From: Flavihumibacter petaseus NBRC 106054
GTDB taxonomy: Bacteria > Bacteroidota > Bacteroidia > Chitinophagales > Chitinophagaceae
DNA: 64,000 nucleotides
Reading direction: 5' to 3'
NCBI RefSeq assembly: GCF_000974785.1
Contig: NZ_BBWV01000002.1
Location: forward strand, 744,001-808,000
Of this stretch, positions 1 to 8,104 are shown piece by piece; the stretch's first letter is position 1; every line of letters begins with the position of its first letter. A program made the position numbers and the translations under genes. Below the pieces are notes generated by a model. It saw only the letters and a list, made by a program, of their open reading frames with translations, was not told the origin of the DNA and ran no database searches.

Positions 1-1
1 A

Positions 2-121
2 AGGAATGGCGTGGAGTTTAATTTCCTGCTGATATTTGTACTGTTCTATATTATGTATCCGGATCTTTTTAGTAATACGGGGAAAGTAGACGTCAACACA
101 AAGCACGACGCTTCTGTTTAG
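2..121 (+). CDS. C-terminal end of a DoxX-like membrane protein (partial)
   Basis: The window opens inside a gene. Reading from base 2 gives about 39 codons ending in TAG at 119-121. The fragment has a Gly-Val-Glu-Phe-Asn-Phe start followed by one hydrophobic segment and a polar tail. This resembles the last transmembrane helix of DoxX/DoxD-type proteins, where an N-G-x-E-F motif precedes the final helix. The 5' part lies outside the window, so the family call rests on a short stretch only. An 8-nt tandem array begins 3 nt after the stop. Confidence 0.5.
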   Translation, partial: RNGVEFNFLLIFVLFYIMYPDLFSNTGKVDVNTKHDASV

Positions 122-123
122 GG

Positions 124-155
124 GTTTATTTGTTTATCAGTTTAAAAGTTCCTCT
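124..155 (+). repeat. 8-nt tandem array, 3' UTR of the DoxX-like gene
   Basis: Four contiguous 8-nt units follow the stop codon: GTTTATTT, GTTTATCA, GTTTAAAA, then a divergent GTTCCTCT. The array is in the sense orientation of the upstream gene and starts 3 nt after its TAG. It is one of five arrays of the same repeat in this window (124, 238, 25218, 28810 and 28988). Confidence 0.75.
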
Positions 156-237
156 ACTGATTGCTATAGGACTTGCCTGGTCAAAATACTTTCGCATGAC
201 GACGAATCATCCGGGTGCTACACATTGAGGTTCCAAC

Positions 238-269
238 TACTAAACATCTAAACTAATAAACTACTAAAC
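238..269 (-). repeat. 8-nt tandem array, 3' UTR of the coiled-coil protein gene
   Basis: On the minus strand this reads GTTTAGTA, GTTTATTA, GTTTAGAT, GTTTAGTA and then GTTGGAACC. It begins 2 nt downstream of the stop codon of the minus-strand gene ending at 272. It faces the plus-strand array at 124-155 tail to tail, with about 80 nt between them. Confidence 0.8.
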
Positions 270-271
270 AG

Positions 272-730
272 TTACTTTATCTTCTTCAACCTCTTCTCAT
301 CCTTGCCGATCCGCTTCTTCACCTTCTTCATCTTCTTCTCAATATCATCCGCCTCACCCTGGCTCTTCCTCACCTTCTTTGCATCGTCTTTGGCCTGTTG
401 GGCTGCACTATGCGCACGCTTTGACCGCTTCTTGCTGGTGGCGTCATCTTTTAGTTTTGTGGCGGCGCTGTGATAATCGCTGGCGGATTTGTCCGCCTGC
501 TGCTGAAGCTTTTTTGTCTCGGTATTTTTGGTATCGAGCGACTGCTGCAACTCGGCCAGCTGCTTCCGGTCTGTATCCAGTTTTTCTTCCAGCTTTTTCT
601 TCTCTTCCTGCTTTTTGAACAGGGCAACGGAATCTTTATGATGCAATTCCTGTGATTGGGCCAGGGTGGGAAGGGCGGTCATTAAATACAAGAGACAAAG
701 TAAACAGGAGAGGTGATGCAGCTGCTTCAT
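272..730 (-). CDS. Secreted lysine-rich coiled-coil protein
   Basis: The 152-aa product has a clear N-terminal signal peptide (Met-Lys-Gln-Leu, then a Leu/Cys-rich core ending near Ala-Gln at residues 24-25). The rest is almost entirely charged and helical: Glu/Lys/Gln-rich heptads at about 35-75 and a Lys/Asp/Ala-rich stretch at about 90-152. No enzymatic motif is visible. It is probably a periplasmic or surface structural protein of low complexity; the function is unknown. It is convergent with the DoxX-like gene, and its 3' end carries a (GTTTAGNN)n array. Upstream, TACCTTTA is a weak match to a Bacteroidota -7 box. Confidence 0.75.
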   Translation of the reverse strand: MKQLHHLSCLLCLLYLMTALPTLAQSQELHHKDSVALFKKQEEKKKLEEKLDTDRKQLAELQQSLDTKNTETKKLQQQADKSASDYHSAATKLKDDATSKKRSKRAHSAAQQAKDDAKKVRKSQGEADDIEKKMKKVKKRIGKDEKRLKKIK

Positions 731-808
731 ACTTCGGATCAGTTTGGATAAAGGTAGGGAATCCGATGAACTGCATAATCAATACCTTTAATGCATAATA
801 CTTTAGCT

Positions 809-1183
809 ATGAGCCAGGATCATCCCACTTTTGGCAATGGTAAAATCTGTTACCTGGAAATCCCGTCCAGGGATGCGTTGGAGTCGGCGGACTTTTATGA
901 AAAAGTTTTAGGCTGGCATATCCGGAAAAGAGGTGACGGCGAAATCTCTTTTGACGACAGCGTAATGGAAGTGAGCGGTACCTGGCGAACGGATCGGAAA
1001 CCAGTTTCTGGTTTGGGCTTGTTGGTTCATTTTATGGTAGTTGATATCGGCGCGACGATGGCGTTGGTGGAAGTGAATGGCGGAAAGATCGTGCAGCCAG
1101 TCGACGTCGAAGCACCAGAAATTACCGCAAGGTTTACCGATCCTTCCGGCAACCTGTTCGGCCTTTACCAGCACGGCGGGTAA
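809..1183 (+). CDS. VOC family (glyoxalase/bleomycin-resistance-like) protein
   Basis: This is a single VOC (vicinal oxygen chelate) module of 124 aa. It shows the first strand (KICYLEIP), the helix SADFYEKVLGW typical of the family, and the closing strand D-P-S-G-N-L-F-G-L-Y-Q. The last position, which in metal-binding members is often Glu or His, is Gln here, so dioxygenase-like metal chemistry is uncertain. I placed the start at 809 (Met-Ser-Gln-Asp-His), where family homology begins. An in-frame ATG at 791 would add six residues. It stands alone, between a divergent coiled-coil gene and a terminator-like hairpin. Confidence 0.8.
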   Translation: MSQDHPTFGNGKICYLEIPSRDALESADFYEKVLGWHIRKRGDGEISFDDSVMEVSGTWRTDRKPVSGLGLLVHFMVVDIGATMALVEVNGGKIVQPVDVEAPEITARFTDPSGNLFGLYQHGG

Positions 1184-1370
1184 CGGGAAAAATCAGCCCC
1201 TTTTCTTGCAGCAAACGGGGCAACAATACCGCAAGGCAAAACTGGTCTCGCTTGCAGGCTTAGATGTTCCGTGGTTGTGTGGCTGGCACTCGTTTTGAAT
1301 ATCATGTAGTACAGAGATTCTCCCGATTACCCAATACAATTTCTTGTTGCAGGTAAAAAGGAAATCACCA

Positions 1371-1402
1371 GAAACCCCCGCCCACGCGGGGGTTTCAATT
1401 TT
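1371..1402 (+). terminator. Rho-independent terminator-like hairpin
   Basis: A perfect 11-bp stem (GAAACCCCCGC at 1371-1381, GCGGGGGTTTC at 1386-1396) has a 4-nt CCAC loop and is followed by AATTTT. It sits 190 nt after the VOC gene and 40 nt before the ferritin-like gene. It probably ends upstream transcription, though a leader or attenuator role for the ferritin operon cannot be excluded. Confidence 0.7.
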
Positions 1403-1442
1403 AAGAAATGCCAGACCATCATCAACAATTCAATTATTGTTT

Positions 1443-1760
1443 ATGGGATTTGACCAGTACCACGAACCACCTGGGGAACTGCCACAGGAAATACGGACCT
1501 TTGCAAGGATGATCAAATCACTGATCGAGGAAGCAGAAGCGATCGACTGGTATGAACAGCGCCTGGCAGTGGAAAAGGATGAGGAAGCGAAAAAGATCAT
1601 GGAACACACCCAGCAGGAAGAATTCATTCATTTCGGAATGGACCTCGAATTCCTGCTGCGGCGAAAACCAGTCTGGAAACTGATCCTCCAAAACATCCTT
1701 TTTAAAAAAGGCGACATCATCGAGAATGCTGAAAAAGCCGAAGAGGCAGCGGAGGACTGA
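1443..1760 (+). CDS. EncFtn-type (encapsulin-associated) ferritin-like protein
   Basis: The 105-aa helical protein follows the encapsulated-ferritin pattern: H-E-P near residue 7, the helix I-E-E-A-E-A-I-D-W-Y at 28-37, Q-E-E-F-I-H-F-G-M at 58-66, and an L-L-R-R segment. Compared from memory with Rhodospirillum rubrum EncFtn (ligands Glu32, Glu62, His65 plus Trp38/Tyr39), the equivalents here are Glu30, Glu60, His63, Trp36 and Tyr37. A decameric ferroxidase site is therefore plausible. The usual C-terminal encapsulin-docking tail (GSLxIGSLK-like) is absent, and no encapsulin shell gene is in the window. The start is set at 1443 because the longer reading frame runs through the upstream hairpin. 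The CsbD-like gene follows after 2 nt. Confidence 0.85.
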   Translation: MGFDQYHEPPGELPQEIRTFARMIKSLIEEAEAIDWYEQRLAVEKDEEAKKIMEHTQQEEFIHFGMDLEFLLRRKPVWKLILQNILFKKGDIIENAEKAEEAAED

Positions 1761-1762
1761 TC

Positions 1763-1972
1763 ATGAAAACGCTCATATTGATGGAGCCCTGGCCCGATAC
1801 CAGGGAAAAATTGAAAGAGATCGAAAATCACCTGACAGATGAAGATCTCGACTATGAACCTGGTCATGAAGACGACCTGCTGAAGCGACTCGCCGCAATC
1901 CTGAATAAAGACATGGAGGCAGTCAAAGTGTGGATAGAGAGTGTGAGTGCGAATAAGGCGAAGGCGTCTTAA
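1763..1972 (+). CDS. CsbD-like small stress protein
   Basis: This is a 69-aa acidic protein beginning 2 nt after the ferritin-like stop, so the two are almost certainly co-transcribed. The pattern W-P-D-T-R-E-K-L-K, then L-T-D-E-D-L-D-Y-x-P-G, then a second helix D-D-L-L-K-R-L resembles Bacteroidota general-stress CsbD-like proteins (W..K..K....LTDDDL.Y..G..DEL..R). There is no signal peptide or membrane segment. I infer a cytoplasmic accessory role in the iron or oxidative stress response from the pairing; the biochemistry is unknown. Confidence 0.7.
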   Translation: MKTLILMEPWPDTREKLKEIENHLTDEDLDYEPGHEDDLLKRLAAILNKDMEAVKVWIESVSANKAKAS

Positions 1973-2023
1973 GTTGTTAGGGGGTTTGACGACCTAATTT
2001 CCGCCACTGAGTGGAGGGTGTCC

Positions 2024-2316
2024 TGTTTTTTGAAATAGAGCATTTTATATTATTGAATGAAATGAGCAACCAGGCTGCGTTTGATAACCGTATGCGTAAT
2101 ATCCGTTTATGATAGTATGCTGCTAAAAGTAAATTATTTGAATGATTTGGATGAAATGCCAAAGAGGCTATAGGAGGAAAGATATTCCAGTGCCTGGTTG
2201 TTACGCAGGCCTGGTTTGAATACGTACAAATAGCCGTCTACAACGAATATGTTTGTGAAACGCAGTCTGGTGGCTCATTTCACTCGATTTTGGAAATTGG
2301 GCGTTTTCAAAAAACA
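2024..2316. mobile_element. Non-coding inverted-repeat element, copy 1 (MITE-like)
   Basis: This 293-bp element fills the convergent gap between the CsbD-like gene and the penicillin-acylase gene. Its outer ends are a perfect 12-bp inverted repeat (TGTTTTTTGAAA at 2024-2035, TTTCAAAAAACA at 2305-2316). An inner near-perfect 19-bp inverted repeat lies at 2055-2073 and 2267-2285. The same element, diverged inside but with the identical right inner repeat, occurs at about 24655-24901. No ORF is conserved between the copies. It could be a non-autonomous transposon or a long foldback regulatory or termination element. Confidence 0.7.
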
Positions 2317-2356
2317 ACAACCCCATGGCCGCAAGCGTCAAACCGCGAAACAGATT

Positions 2357-4570
2357 TCACTCCTTTCTTCCCCCAGGCAAAAAGATCACGTCTTTCAACT
2401 TTCCTTTTTGTAATAGCTCCACCTGGTCGGTGAAATGCGCGCTTCGCGGATCTTCCGCATGGCCGCCGGTGAAGGATGACCAGGCACGAAGCGGCTTACT
2501 AAAATGTACGAGTGCTACAAAGCTGTTGCCCGCTATACCGTAACCTTTTTTAGTGCCCTGCCAGGTGGTTTCAAAGGCGGGCAGGCAACCGAATAGTCCT
2601 GGCGCAAAGGGAACGGCCACGCTCGGCTGATCATCCAGGAATGGCTCTCCGCGGGGTTGCCGTTGAAAACGGTTAATGCTTCCCCATTGAATTTTCCAGG
2701 TGCCAAAATGCCGCTGCAGGAAACTGATGACTTCTTCCAGCTTCTTTAGTTGTGTTTCAGGGGGTATGGTCTGTTCCAGCAGGCGGTACAAGGCTTCCTG
2801 GTCGTAAAAAGCATTGGCCGGTTGCGGCAATAAATTGAAAAGTATGCCCGCCCATTCAATCGCGATGGTGGTGGCTACAGAATTGGTATCGGCTTCGCGG
2901 TTCCACCGGCGCAGGCTATCGATCGCTTCGGCAACGGATAAATCAAAAGTTTTGTTGCCTGCGGATGAATCTGGTTGCCTTCCTCCTGCGCCGCTTTTGT
3001 TCCTGGCATCCCAGGCCTGAAACAGCGGTGGCAACAGGCTGTCGAATGCCGATAGCCTCCTGTCAAATCCAATGTGCTGAAAAGTTTCCGGACCGCCGGT
3101 TGTTACTGCCTGGAGCAATTGCTGCAAGTGTAGTGACCGGAAGTTTTCTCCCTCGGTGGACATATAACCGGGAAATGCGGAGGAGGATAACCCTGGCCTG
3201 CCCGCAGCCGTAAAGCCACTGGAATTACAGTTCTGCAGCCAGCCTCCCGGAGGATTGAGAAAATGGATGAGCTCGTTGAGCTCATGCTGTCCCTTCCATT
3301 CCGTGGCTGCGATACTGCCATCTATCGGTGATGACCAGTCGAATTCCGGGTCGCGCCGTGCAATGCCGTTGCCATGCCAGTACGCGATATTGCCGCTATC
3401 ATCTGCATAGACCGTGTTGGTACTGGTGTTGGTGCGCAGGTTCAATACCGTGGTGAAGCTTTTAAGTCCATCCGCCTTCATCCGCAACCAGCTTTGGGCA
3501 AGTGCTTTCAGTCCCTGTTCAGGCATCCGGAGACTTAACCATTTTCCATTCCGGGCGCCTACTACGGGTCCGTGGTGGGTGCGGAAGGTGCGTACAACAG
3601 TCTCTTTGATGTCTTTCTTTTCGCGGTAGCGCAATACAATTTTCTTTTCGGCAACCGGCCGGGTTTGCCTGTCGTACCGGTAAACAAATTCACTGCCTGA
3701 AGGGGTAACCGCCTCCGCGTAGAGGTCTGCCGCGTCTGCCTGTGAGCTGGTATGCATCCAGCCGCAATGCCGGTTGAACCCCTGGTAAACAAAGAATTGC
3801 CCCCAGGTAACGGCGCCATAGGCATTCAGTCCCTCACCGCTGGCTACCTGCGCTTCCGTGCGGTAGTAAAAGGAAGTATGGGGATTGATGAATAACATGG
3901 CAGCACCATCAATCGTTTTTTTCCCATTTACGGCGAAACCATTGGAGCCCGTTGGAATATTATCTGTCCAGCGCAGCGGCGATAACTGTGCAGATCCGGC
4001 CACTTCCGGCAGCGGGTACAAACTACGGATGTCGTTTACCGTTAGTCCACCGCTTGGGGCGCCGGTATAACTGCCATCCGGGAAGAGCAGCGGATACCAG
4101 GGTTCAAAATGGCTGAGTAATTGCGCCTGCACCGTATCCTGGCTGCCGAGATAGTCATTTACGGCTGCTGCAAATGCATCGAGCAATTGCTTCATTTCCG
4201 GGGGCGCCTGCTGGTAGTCCCGCTGGGCATCAGTGCTGTCATATTGCAGGCGGATCAGCAGGTCGGCATACAGCCATTCCTTTCCATACACCTCACTCTG
4301 ACGACCGAGCCTTTCGATATAATGTTCTTCCAGGGAAGCAAAATCATCCTGGCATTGCGACCAGATCAGACCATACACCGCAGCAGCATCAGTTTCGCCG
4401 TACACGTGCTGAATGCCCCACTTGTCGCGGTAGATTTCGGCGCGGGACTGTCCGCCATCTGCCCGGGTTACAAGGCTGTCGCCAGCCCCGGAACCAGTAC
4501 CAGTTCCGTGGTTGCCGGAGCCGCCTGAACAACCCAGGAAAACCAGTATAATGCCCGTCCAGCGTATCAT
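2357..4570 (-). CDS. Penicillin acylase family lipoprotein (Ntn hydrolase)
   Basis: The 737-aa protein has a lipobox (V-F-L-G-C, Cys14) followed by a Gly/Ser/Thr-rich linker, so it is a predicted periplasmic lipoprotein. The acylase fold is visible from R-D-K-W-G-I-Q-H-V-Y-G (about 48-58). The autocatalytic nucleophile is in the motif P-T-G-S-N-G-F-A-V, with Ser209 becoming the N-terminus of the beta chain after propeptide removal. The length suits the family (700-850 aa). Members cleave amide bonds of penicillins, cephalosporins, acyl-homoserine lactones or related acylated amines; the substrate here cannot be read from sequence. It is divergent from the DUF418 pair. Confidence 0.9.
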   Translation of the reverse strand: MIRWTGIILVFLGCSGGSGNHGTGTGSGAGDSLVTRADGGQSRAEIYRDKWGIQHVYGETDAAAVYGLIWSQCQDDFASLEEHYIERLGRQSEVYGKEWLYADLLIRLQYDSTDAQRDYQQAPPEMKQLLDAFAAAVNDYLGSQDTVQAQLLSHFEPWYPLLFPDGSYTGAPSGGLTVNDIRSLYPLPEVAGSAQLSPLRWTDNIPTGSNGFAVNGKKTIDGAAMLFINPHTSFYYRTEAQVASGEGLNAYGAVTWGQFFVYQGFNRHCGWMHTSSQADAADLYAEAVTPSGSEFVYRYDRQTRPVAEKKIVLRYREKKDIKETVVRTFRTHHGPVVGARNGKWLSLRMPEQGLKALAQSWLRMKADGLKSFTTVLNLRTNTSTNTVYADDSGNIAYWHGNGIARRDPEFDWSSPIDGSIAATEWKGQHELNELIHFLNPPGGWLQNCNSSGFTAAGRPGLSSSAFPGYMSTEGENFRSLHLQQLLQAVTTGGPETFQHIGFDRRLSAFDSLLPPLFQAWDARNKSGAGGRQPDSSAGNKTFDLSVAEAIDSLRRWNREADTNSVATTIAIEWAGILFNLLPQPANAFYDQEALYRLLEQTIPPETQLKKLEEVISFLQRHFGTWKIQWGSINRFQRQPRGEPFLDDQPSVAVPFAPGLFGCLPAFETTWQGTKKGYGIAGNSFVALVHFSKPLRAWSSFTGGHAEDPRSAHFTDQVELLQKGKLKDVIFLPGGRKE

Positions 4571-4638
4571 ATGATTAAAAATACTTGTAAGAATCGGGAT
4601 TTAATCGTAGTTTCTACCACACCCACCAACTTACCGCC

Positions 4639-6027
4639 ATGATTTTCCCCTTATCCGAAGGACCGGAGACAAGATTGTCGCCCGGACCGCAGCGAACGCC
4701 ATTCCCCTTTATCATTGGAGTAAGCCTGCTTTTTTTATGGTTCACGGCAGCCTGGGAAACCGGCGGCTTTACCAGCAATCTTCAGAAATGGCTGCTGCAG
4801 TCTTCAAAGGGATGGGGTTACCGCGCGTATGGCGCTGCTGAGATCCTGCTCCGGTACAAGATGGAGGGCCTTTTGTTTTTGGTAGCAGGCGCGGGATTGT
4901 ATGTGTTCCTGCATGATGCGCGGAAGAAAGATGGCAAACTGAACATAGACCTCCTGATCCGCCGGCAGATCTGGCTGATCCTGCTGGGGGTGATCAATGC
5001 TTTTGTTTTCCTGTTCAGCGGTGATATCCTTTTCCTGCTGGGAGTAGCCGGGATACTGTTTTTTTCCTTCGCAGCGCTGCAACCCAAACACCTTTTGTTG
5101 TTGTCCATTTTCTGTTGTGTTGCCTGGATGGGCAAAAACTACTGGGATTATGCCGATCACAAGGACGCGCACAACAAATACCTCGCTGCTATCGCGGTAG
5201 AGAAAAAATGGCCGAAGGATTCAACGGCCCGGGCGAAATCCGATACGCTGACCGCCGATCAGAAAAGTGAAAAGGAAGCCTGGGAAGGGATAGCGAAAGG
5301 TGTCAAATATAATAAGGATGCCGATAAGGAAAGAACCAAAGGGGTACAGAAAGTGTCCTATGCAGAGAATTCCAAAACCCTGATGCCGGCGAACCAGCAA
5401 CGGCAAAGCAGTTTTATTTACTCGAAGGGCATCTGGGGGGCGGGCATGTTCCTGCTGCTGGGCATGGCCCTGTATGGCGGCGGATTTTTTCATTGGCAGC
5501 GTTCGAGAAGTACATTATTGTTGATCGCCGTGGGTACGCTTACTGCGGGTGTTTTGCTCGCCTGGTGGCGATTGCACCAGCAACAGGTAGCCATGAAAGA
5601 TTACGGCAATTATATCGGGAAACATGCCCTTCCTTTCCATTTCTTTCAACCCCTTGAACAGTTGCTGATGGTTACCGGGTATGCCTGCAAACTGATGTGG
5701 GTGTTTACGGGAACCTGGTGGCGAAAACTCGTGGCTTTGCTTGCCTTACCGGGACAAATGCCCCTGACTGTCTACCTGCTGCAATGCGGTGCTACAGCGT
5801 TCTTCTTCAATGGCAGCGGTATGGGTTACTATGGCCGGCTTTCGCAACCGCAACTTTACTTCTTTGCTGCTGAAATGGGCATCCTGGTATTGGGCGCCTG
5901 TATCCTTTGGAGCAAGGTATTCCGGCGGGGCCCGGCAGAGTGGCTGCTTGATTATGCCATCACCGGCGAACGGCCACCGGCGATCCGCGAAACACAATCT
6001 TTTCAAACCCAAACTGACCTGGTATGA
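4639..6027 (+). CDS. DUF418-like polytopic membrane protein, first of tandem pair
   Basis: This 462-aa protein has about eight to nine hydrophobic helices. Comparison with the next gene shows clear paralogy: R-R-Q-I-W-L-I-L-L-G-V-I-N-A-F-V-F, S-G-D-I-L-F-L-L-G, the loop T-L-T-A-D-Q-K, and the C-terminal R-x-G-P-A-E-W-L motif typical of DUF418. Unlike the second copy, its N-terminus lacks the R-I-x-x-x-D-x-x-R-G signature that starts most family members and has an unrelated Pro-rich lead instead. It overlaps the next gene by 4 nt (ATGA), so the two are translationally coupled. The function of the family is unknown; a transport role is often supposed. Confidence 0.8.
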   Translation: MIFPLSEGPETRLSPGPQRTPFPFIIGVSLLFLWFTAAWETGGFTSNLQKWLLQSSKGWGYRAYGAAEILLRYKMEGLLFLVAGAGLYVFLHDARKKDGKLNIDLLIRRQIWLILLGVINAFVFLFSGDILFLLGVAGILFFSFAALQPKHLLLLSIFCCVAWMGKNYWDYADHKDAHNKYLAAIAVEKKWPKDSTARAKSDTLTADQKSEKEAWEGIAKGVKYNKDADKERTKGVQKVSYAENSKTLMPANQQRQSSFIYSKGIWGAGMFLLLGMALYGGGFFHWQRSRSTLLLIAVGTLTAGVLLAWWRLHQQQVAMKDYGNYIGKHALPFHFFQPLEQLLMVTGYACKLMWVFTGTWWRKLVALLALPGQMPLTVYLLQCGATAFFFNGSGMGYYGRLSQPQLYFFAAEMGILVLGACILWSKVFRRGPAEWLLDYAITGERPPAIRETQSFQTQTDLV

Positions 6028-7388
6028 CCACGCCTAACCACCTGCCACAACCTGTTGCCAAGGCGGAACGCATCCGTACTATCGATATGATCCGCGGCGT
6101 TGCGCTGCTGGGTATTTTACTGATGAACATCCCAGGCTTTGGCATGCATTGGTCGAATTTTATCACGATACTGAAAGGCTCAAGAATTAATGCCGACTAT
6201 CAGACATTCCTGGTTGTCATTACGTTTTTTGAAGGCACCATGCGCGGCTTGTTCAGCATGTTGTTTGGCGCGGGAATGATCCTGTTTATGCGCAACAAGG
6301 AAGATGCGCCCGGCGGTGCCACCGTATCGGAATATTATTTCCGGCGGTTGCTCTGGCTGGTGGGTTTCGGACTGATCAATGCCTTCATCTTCCTGTGGAA
6401 CGGTGATATCCTTTTCTTCTACGGGCTCTGTGGCATGCTGCTGTTTCCTTTCCGCAACCTTGCGCCGGCGAAACTGGTGGTTGTAGTGTTGGTGTGCCTG
6501 GGAGTGGGCATGCTGAAACAACAGGCCAGCCACAATGACCTGCAAGATAAAAGGGTCGCTTTTCTGGAAGCTAAAAAAGCAGAGAAAGCACATCGTACGC
6601 TCACGGCTGATCAGAAAGAAGCGATCAGCGCCTGGCAGGGCATCGAAAAAAATTATTTCACCTTCGATTCTGCGCAGGCAAAAAAAGACATCGCCAAAAT
6701 GCATGGTTCCTATGGTAGTGTCTATCGTTTCCTGATTCCGCAGAATGCCAATATTGAAACTTTTCTCACGTATCACGGTTCCTGGGATATCCTGACCATG
6801 ATGTTCCTCGGCATGGCCCTGTTCGGCTGGGGGTATTTCTCCGACAAATGCAGCTCGGGCACCTATGCGCTGGGCGTGCTGATCGGCTACGGATTCGGGT
6901 TCCTGGTCAGCTGGACGCATTTTAAGGGACTGTACCAGGATGGCCTGAACCTGGGGGCTTATGTGGATCGCTACCGCGTTACGCACCAGTTGCTGTATGA
7001 CCTGAAGCGCATGTTCATCAGTACCGGGCATGCTGCCCTGGTGATCCTGGTTTTCCGCAGCAGGCTGGTACCGTGGCTGATGCATGCACTGGGCTGCGTG
7101 GGACAAATGGCGTTTACGAATTACCTGATGCAAAGCATCATCTGTTCTACTTTCTTTGACGGGTTTGGATTGGATCAGTACCACCGCCTGCGGTTCTACC
7201 AGCTGTATTATGTAGTGGGCAGCGTCTGGTTGTTCCAGCTGATCGTTTCGCCCATCTGGCTGCATTATTTCCGTTTCGGGCCTTTTGAATGGTTATGGCG
7301 CAGCCTGACCTACTGGAAACTGCAACCGATGCGACTGGCACCGAAAGTACAGGCGCCACCATATGAAGCGCCGCAACTGGCGTCCTGA
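6024..7388 (+). CDS. DUF418 domain membrane protein, second of tandem pair
   Basis: The 454-aa protein has the canonical DUF418 layout. An N-terminal R-I-R-T-I-D-M-I-R-G-V-A-L-L-G-I-L-L-M-N motif (residues about 16-35) lies in the first helix, several further helices follow, and the C-terminal domain ends with F-G-P-F-E-W-L-W-R-S-L-T-Y. It starts within the stop of its paralogue, indicating an operon and a recent tandem duplication. The soluble loop at about 190-235 is rich in Lys and Ala. The substrate is unknown. Confidence 0.88.
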   Translation: MTTPNHLPQPVAKAERIRTIDMIRGVALLGILLMNIPGFGMHWSNFITILKGSRINADYQTFLVVITFFEGTMRGLFSMLFGAGMILFMRNKEDAPGGATVSEYYFRRLLWLVGFGLINAFIFLWNGDILFFYGLCGMLLFPFRNLAPAKLVVVVLVCLGVGMLKQQASHNDLQDKRVAFLEAKKAEKAHRTLTADQKEAISAWQGIEKNYFTFDSAQAKKDIAKMHGSYGSVYRFLIPQNANIETFLTYHGSWDILTMMFLGMALFGWGYFSDKCSSGTYALGVLIGYGFGFLVSWTHFKGLYQDGLNLGAYVDRYRVTHQLLYDLKRMFISTGHAALVILVFRSRLVPWLMHALGCVGQMAFTNYLMQSIICSTFFDGFGLDQYHRLRFYQLYYVVGSVWLFQLIVSPIWLHYFRFGPFEWLWRSLTYWKLQPMRLAPKVQAPPYEAPQLAS

Positions 7389-7474
7389 TCTGCATTGCCC
7401 TCGGTTTCGCAGCCTGCCCTGATTTTGTCTCATTTACCACCCGCTTTCTTCGCTAAAGCCAGGGAAATTTGGGA

Positions 7475-8062
7475 ATGAAATGTTTTGTGGATATCTCGCT
7501 GTCACTCGATGGTTTTACTGCCGGTGATGTCATCAATGTGGAGCAGCCACTGGGTTACCGGGGGGAATTGCTGCATGAGTGGTTCTTTTCCGGGAAGACA
7601 CCGGAGGCCATCAGGATGCAGGAGTATGTAGTGAACCGCACCGGCGCAGTAATAGCTGGCAACGGCACCTATGCCCCGGCGATACCCGTGGCCTGGAATA
7701 AGCAATCTCCTTTTAAAGTTCCCTGTATAGTGTTGTGCCACCAGCAGCCTGCATTTACCGTCAGTGGTTTTTTATACGAGACCGGTGGCATAAAAGCTGC
7801 ACTGGAAAGGGCAGTGGACATTGCCGGTGACAAGGATGTCTGGATCATGGGCGGTGCGAATGTGATTCAACAATTCATAGCAGCGGGTTGGGTGGATGAA
7901 CTGCACCTGCATGTGGTTCCAGTGTTGCTGGGTAAAGGCCGGCGGCTGCTTGAGCATATTGATCCTTCAGCGTTCGGGTTCCGGTTGGTAGAAAAGGCAT
8001 TTGCATCGGAGGTAGTGCACTTGCGGTATTTTAAAGTAGTCGATCATGATGAACCGGATTAA
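7475..8062 (+). CDS. Dihydrofolate reductase-like (RibD C-terminal) family protein
   Basis: The product is about 195 aa. Key motifs are the N-terminal F-V-D-I-S-L-S-L-D-G-F (family: S-x-D-G), G-A-V-I-A-G-N-G-T-Y, and the nucleotide-binding W-I-M-G-G-A-N-V-I-Q-Q-F, followed by a strand-rich V-D-E-L-H-L-H-V-V-P-V-L-L-G-K-G-R-R-L-L. These define stand-alone RibD-C/DHFR-like NADPH reductases of unknown substrate. I use the ATG at 7475; a TTG two codons earlier is in frame but less likely. A second, distinct member of this family is encoded at 44482-45009. Confidence 0.85.
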   Translation: MKCFVDISLSLDGFTAGDVINVEQPLGYRGELLHEWFFSGKTPEAIRMQEYVVNRTGAVIAGNGTYAPAIPVAWNKQSPFKVPCIVLCHQQPAFTVSGFLYETGGIKAALERAVDIAGDKDVWIMGGANVIQQFIAAGWVDELHLHVVPVLLGKGRRLLEHIDPSAFGFRLVEKAFASEVVHLRYFKVVDHDEPD

Positions 8063-8104
8063 CGCTTTTGAATTTCATTTTTTGTACTAATTAATACATC
8101 AATC

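Noticed and set aside
124-269. 8-nt arrays considered as a CRISPR array
   Set aside because: Units are contiguous with no spacers and there are no cas genes; the period is far too short.
1344-1760. Extended 138-aa version of the ferritin-like protein
   Set aside because: The extra N-terminus is encoded by a terminator-like hairpin; family homology begins at the ATG at 1443.
6180-7265. 361-aa minus-strand frame opposite the second DUF418 gene
   Set aside because: Gln/His-rich antisense shadow of a membrane-protein gene.
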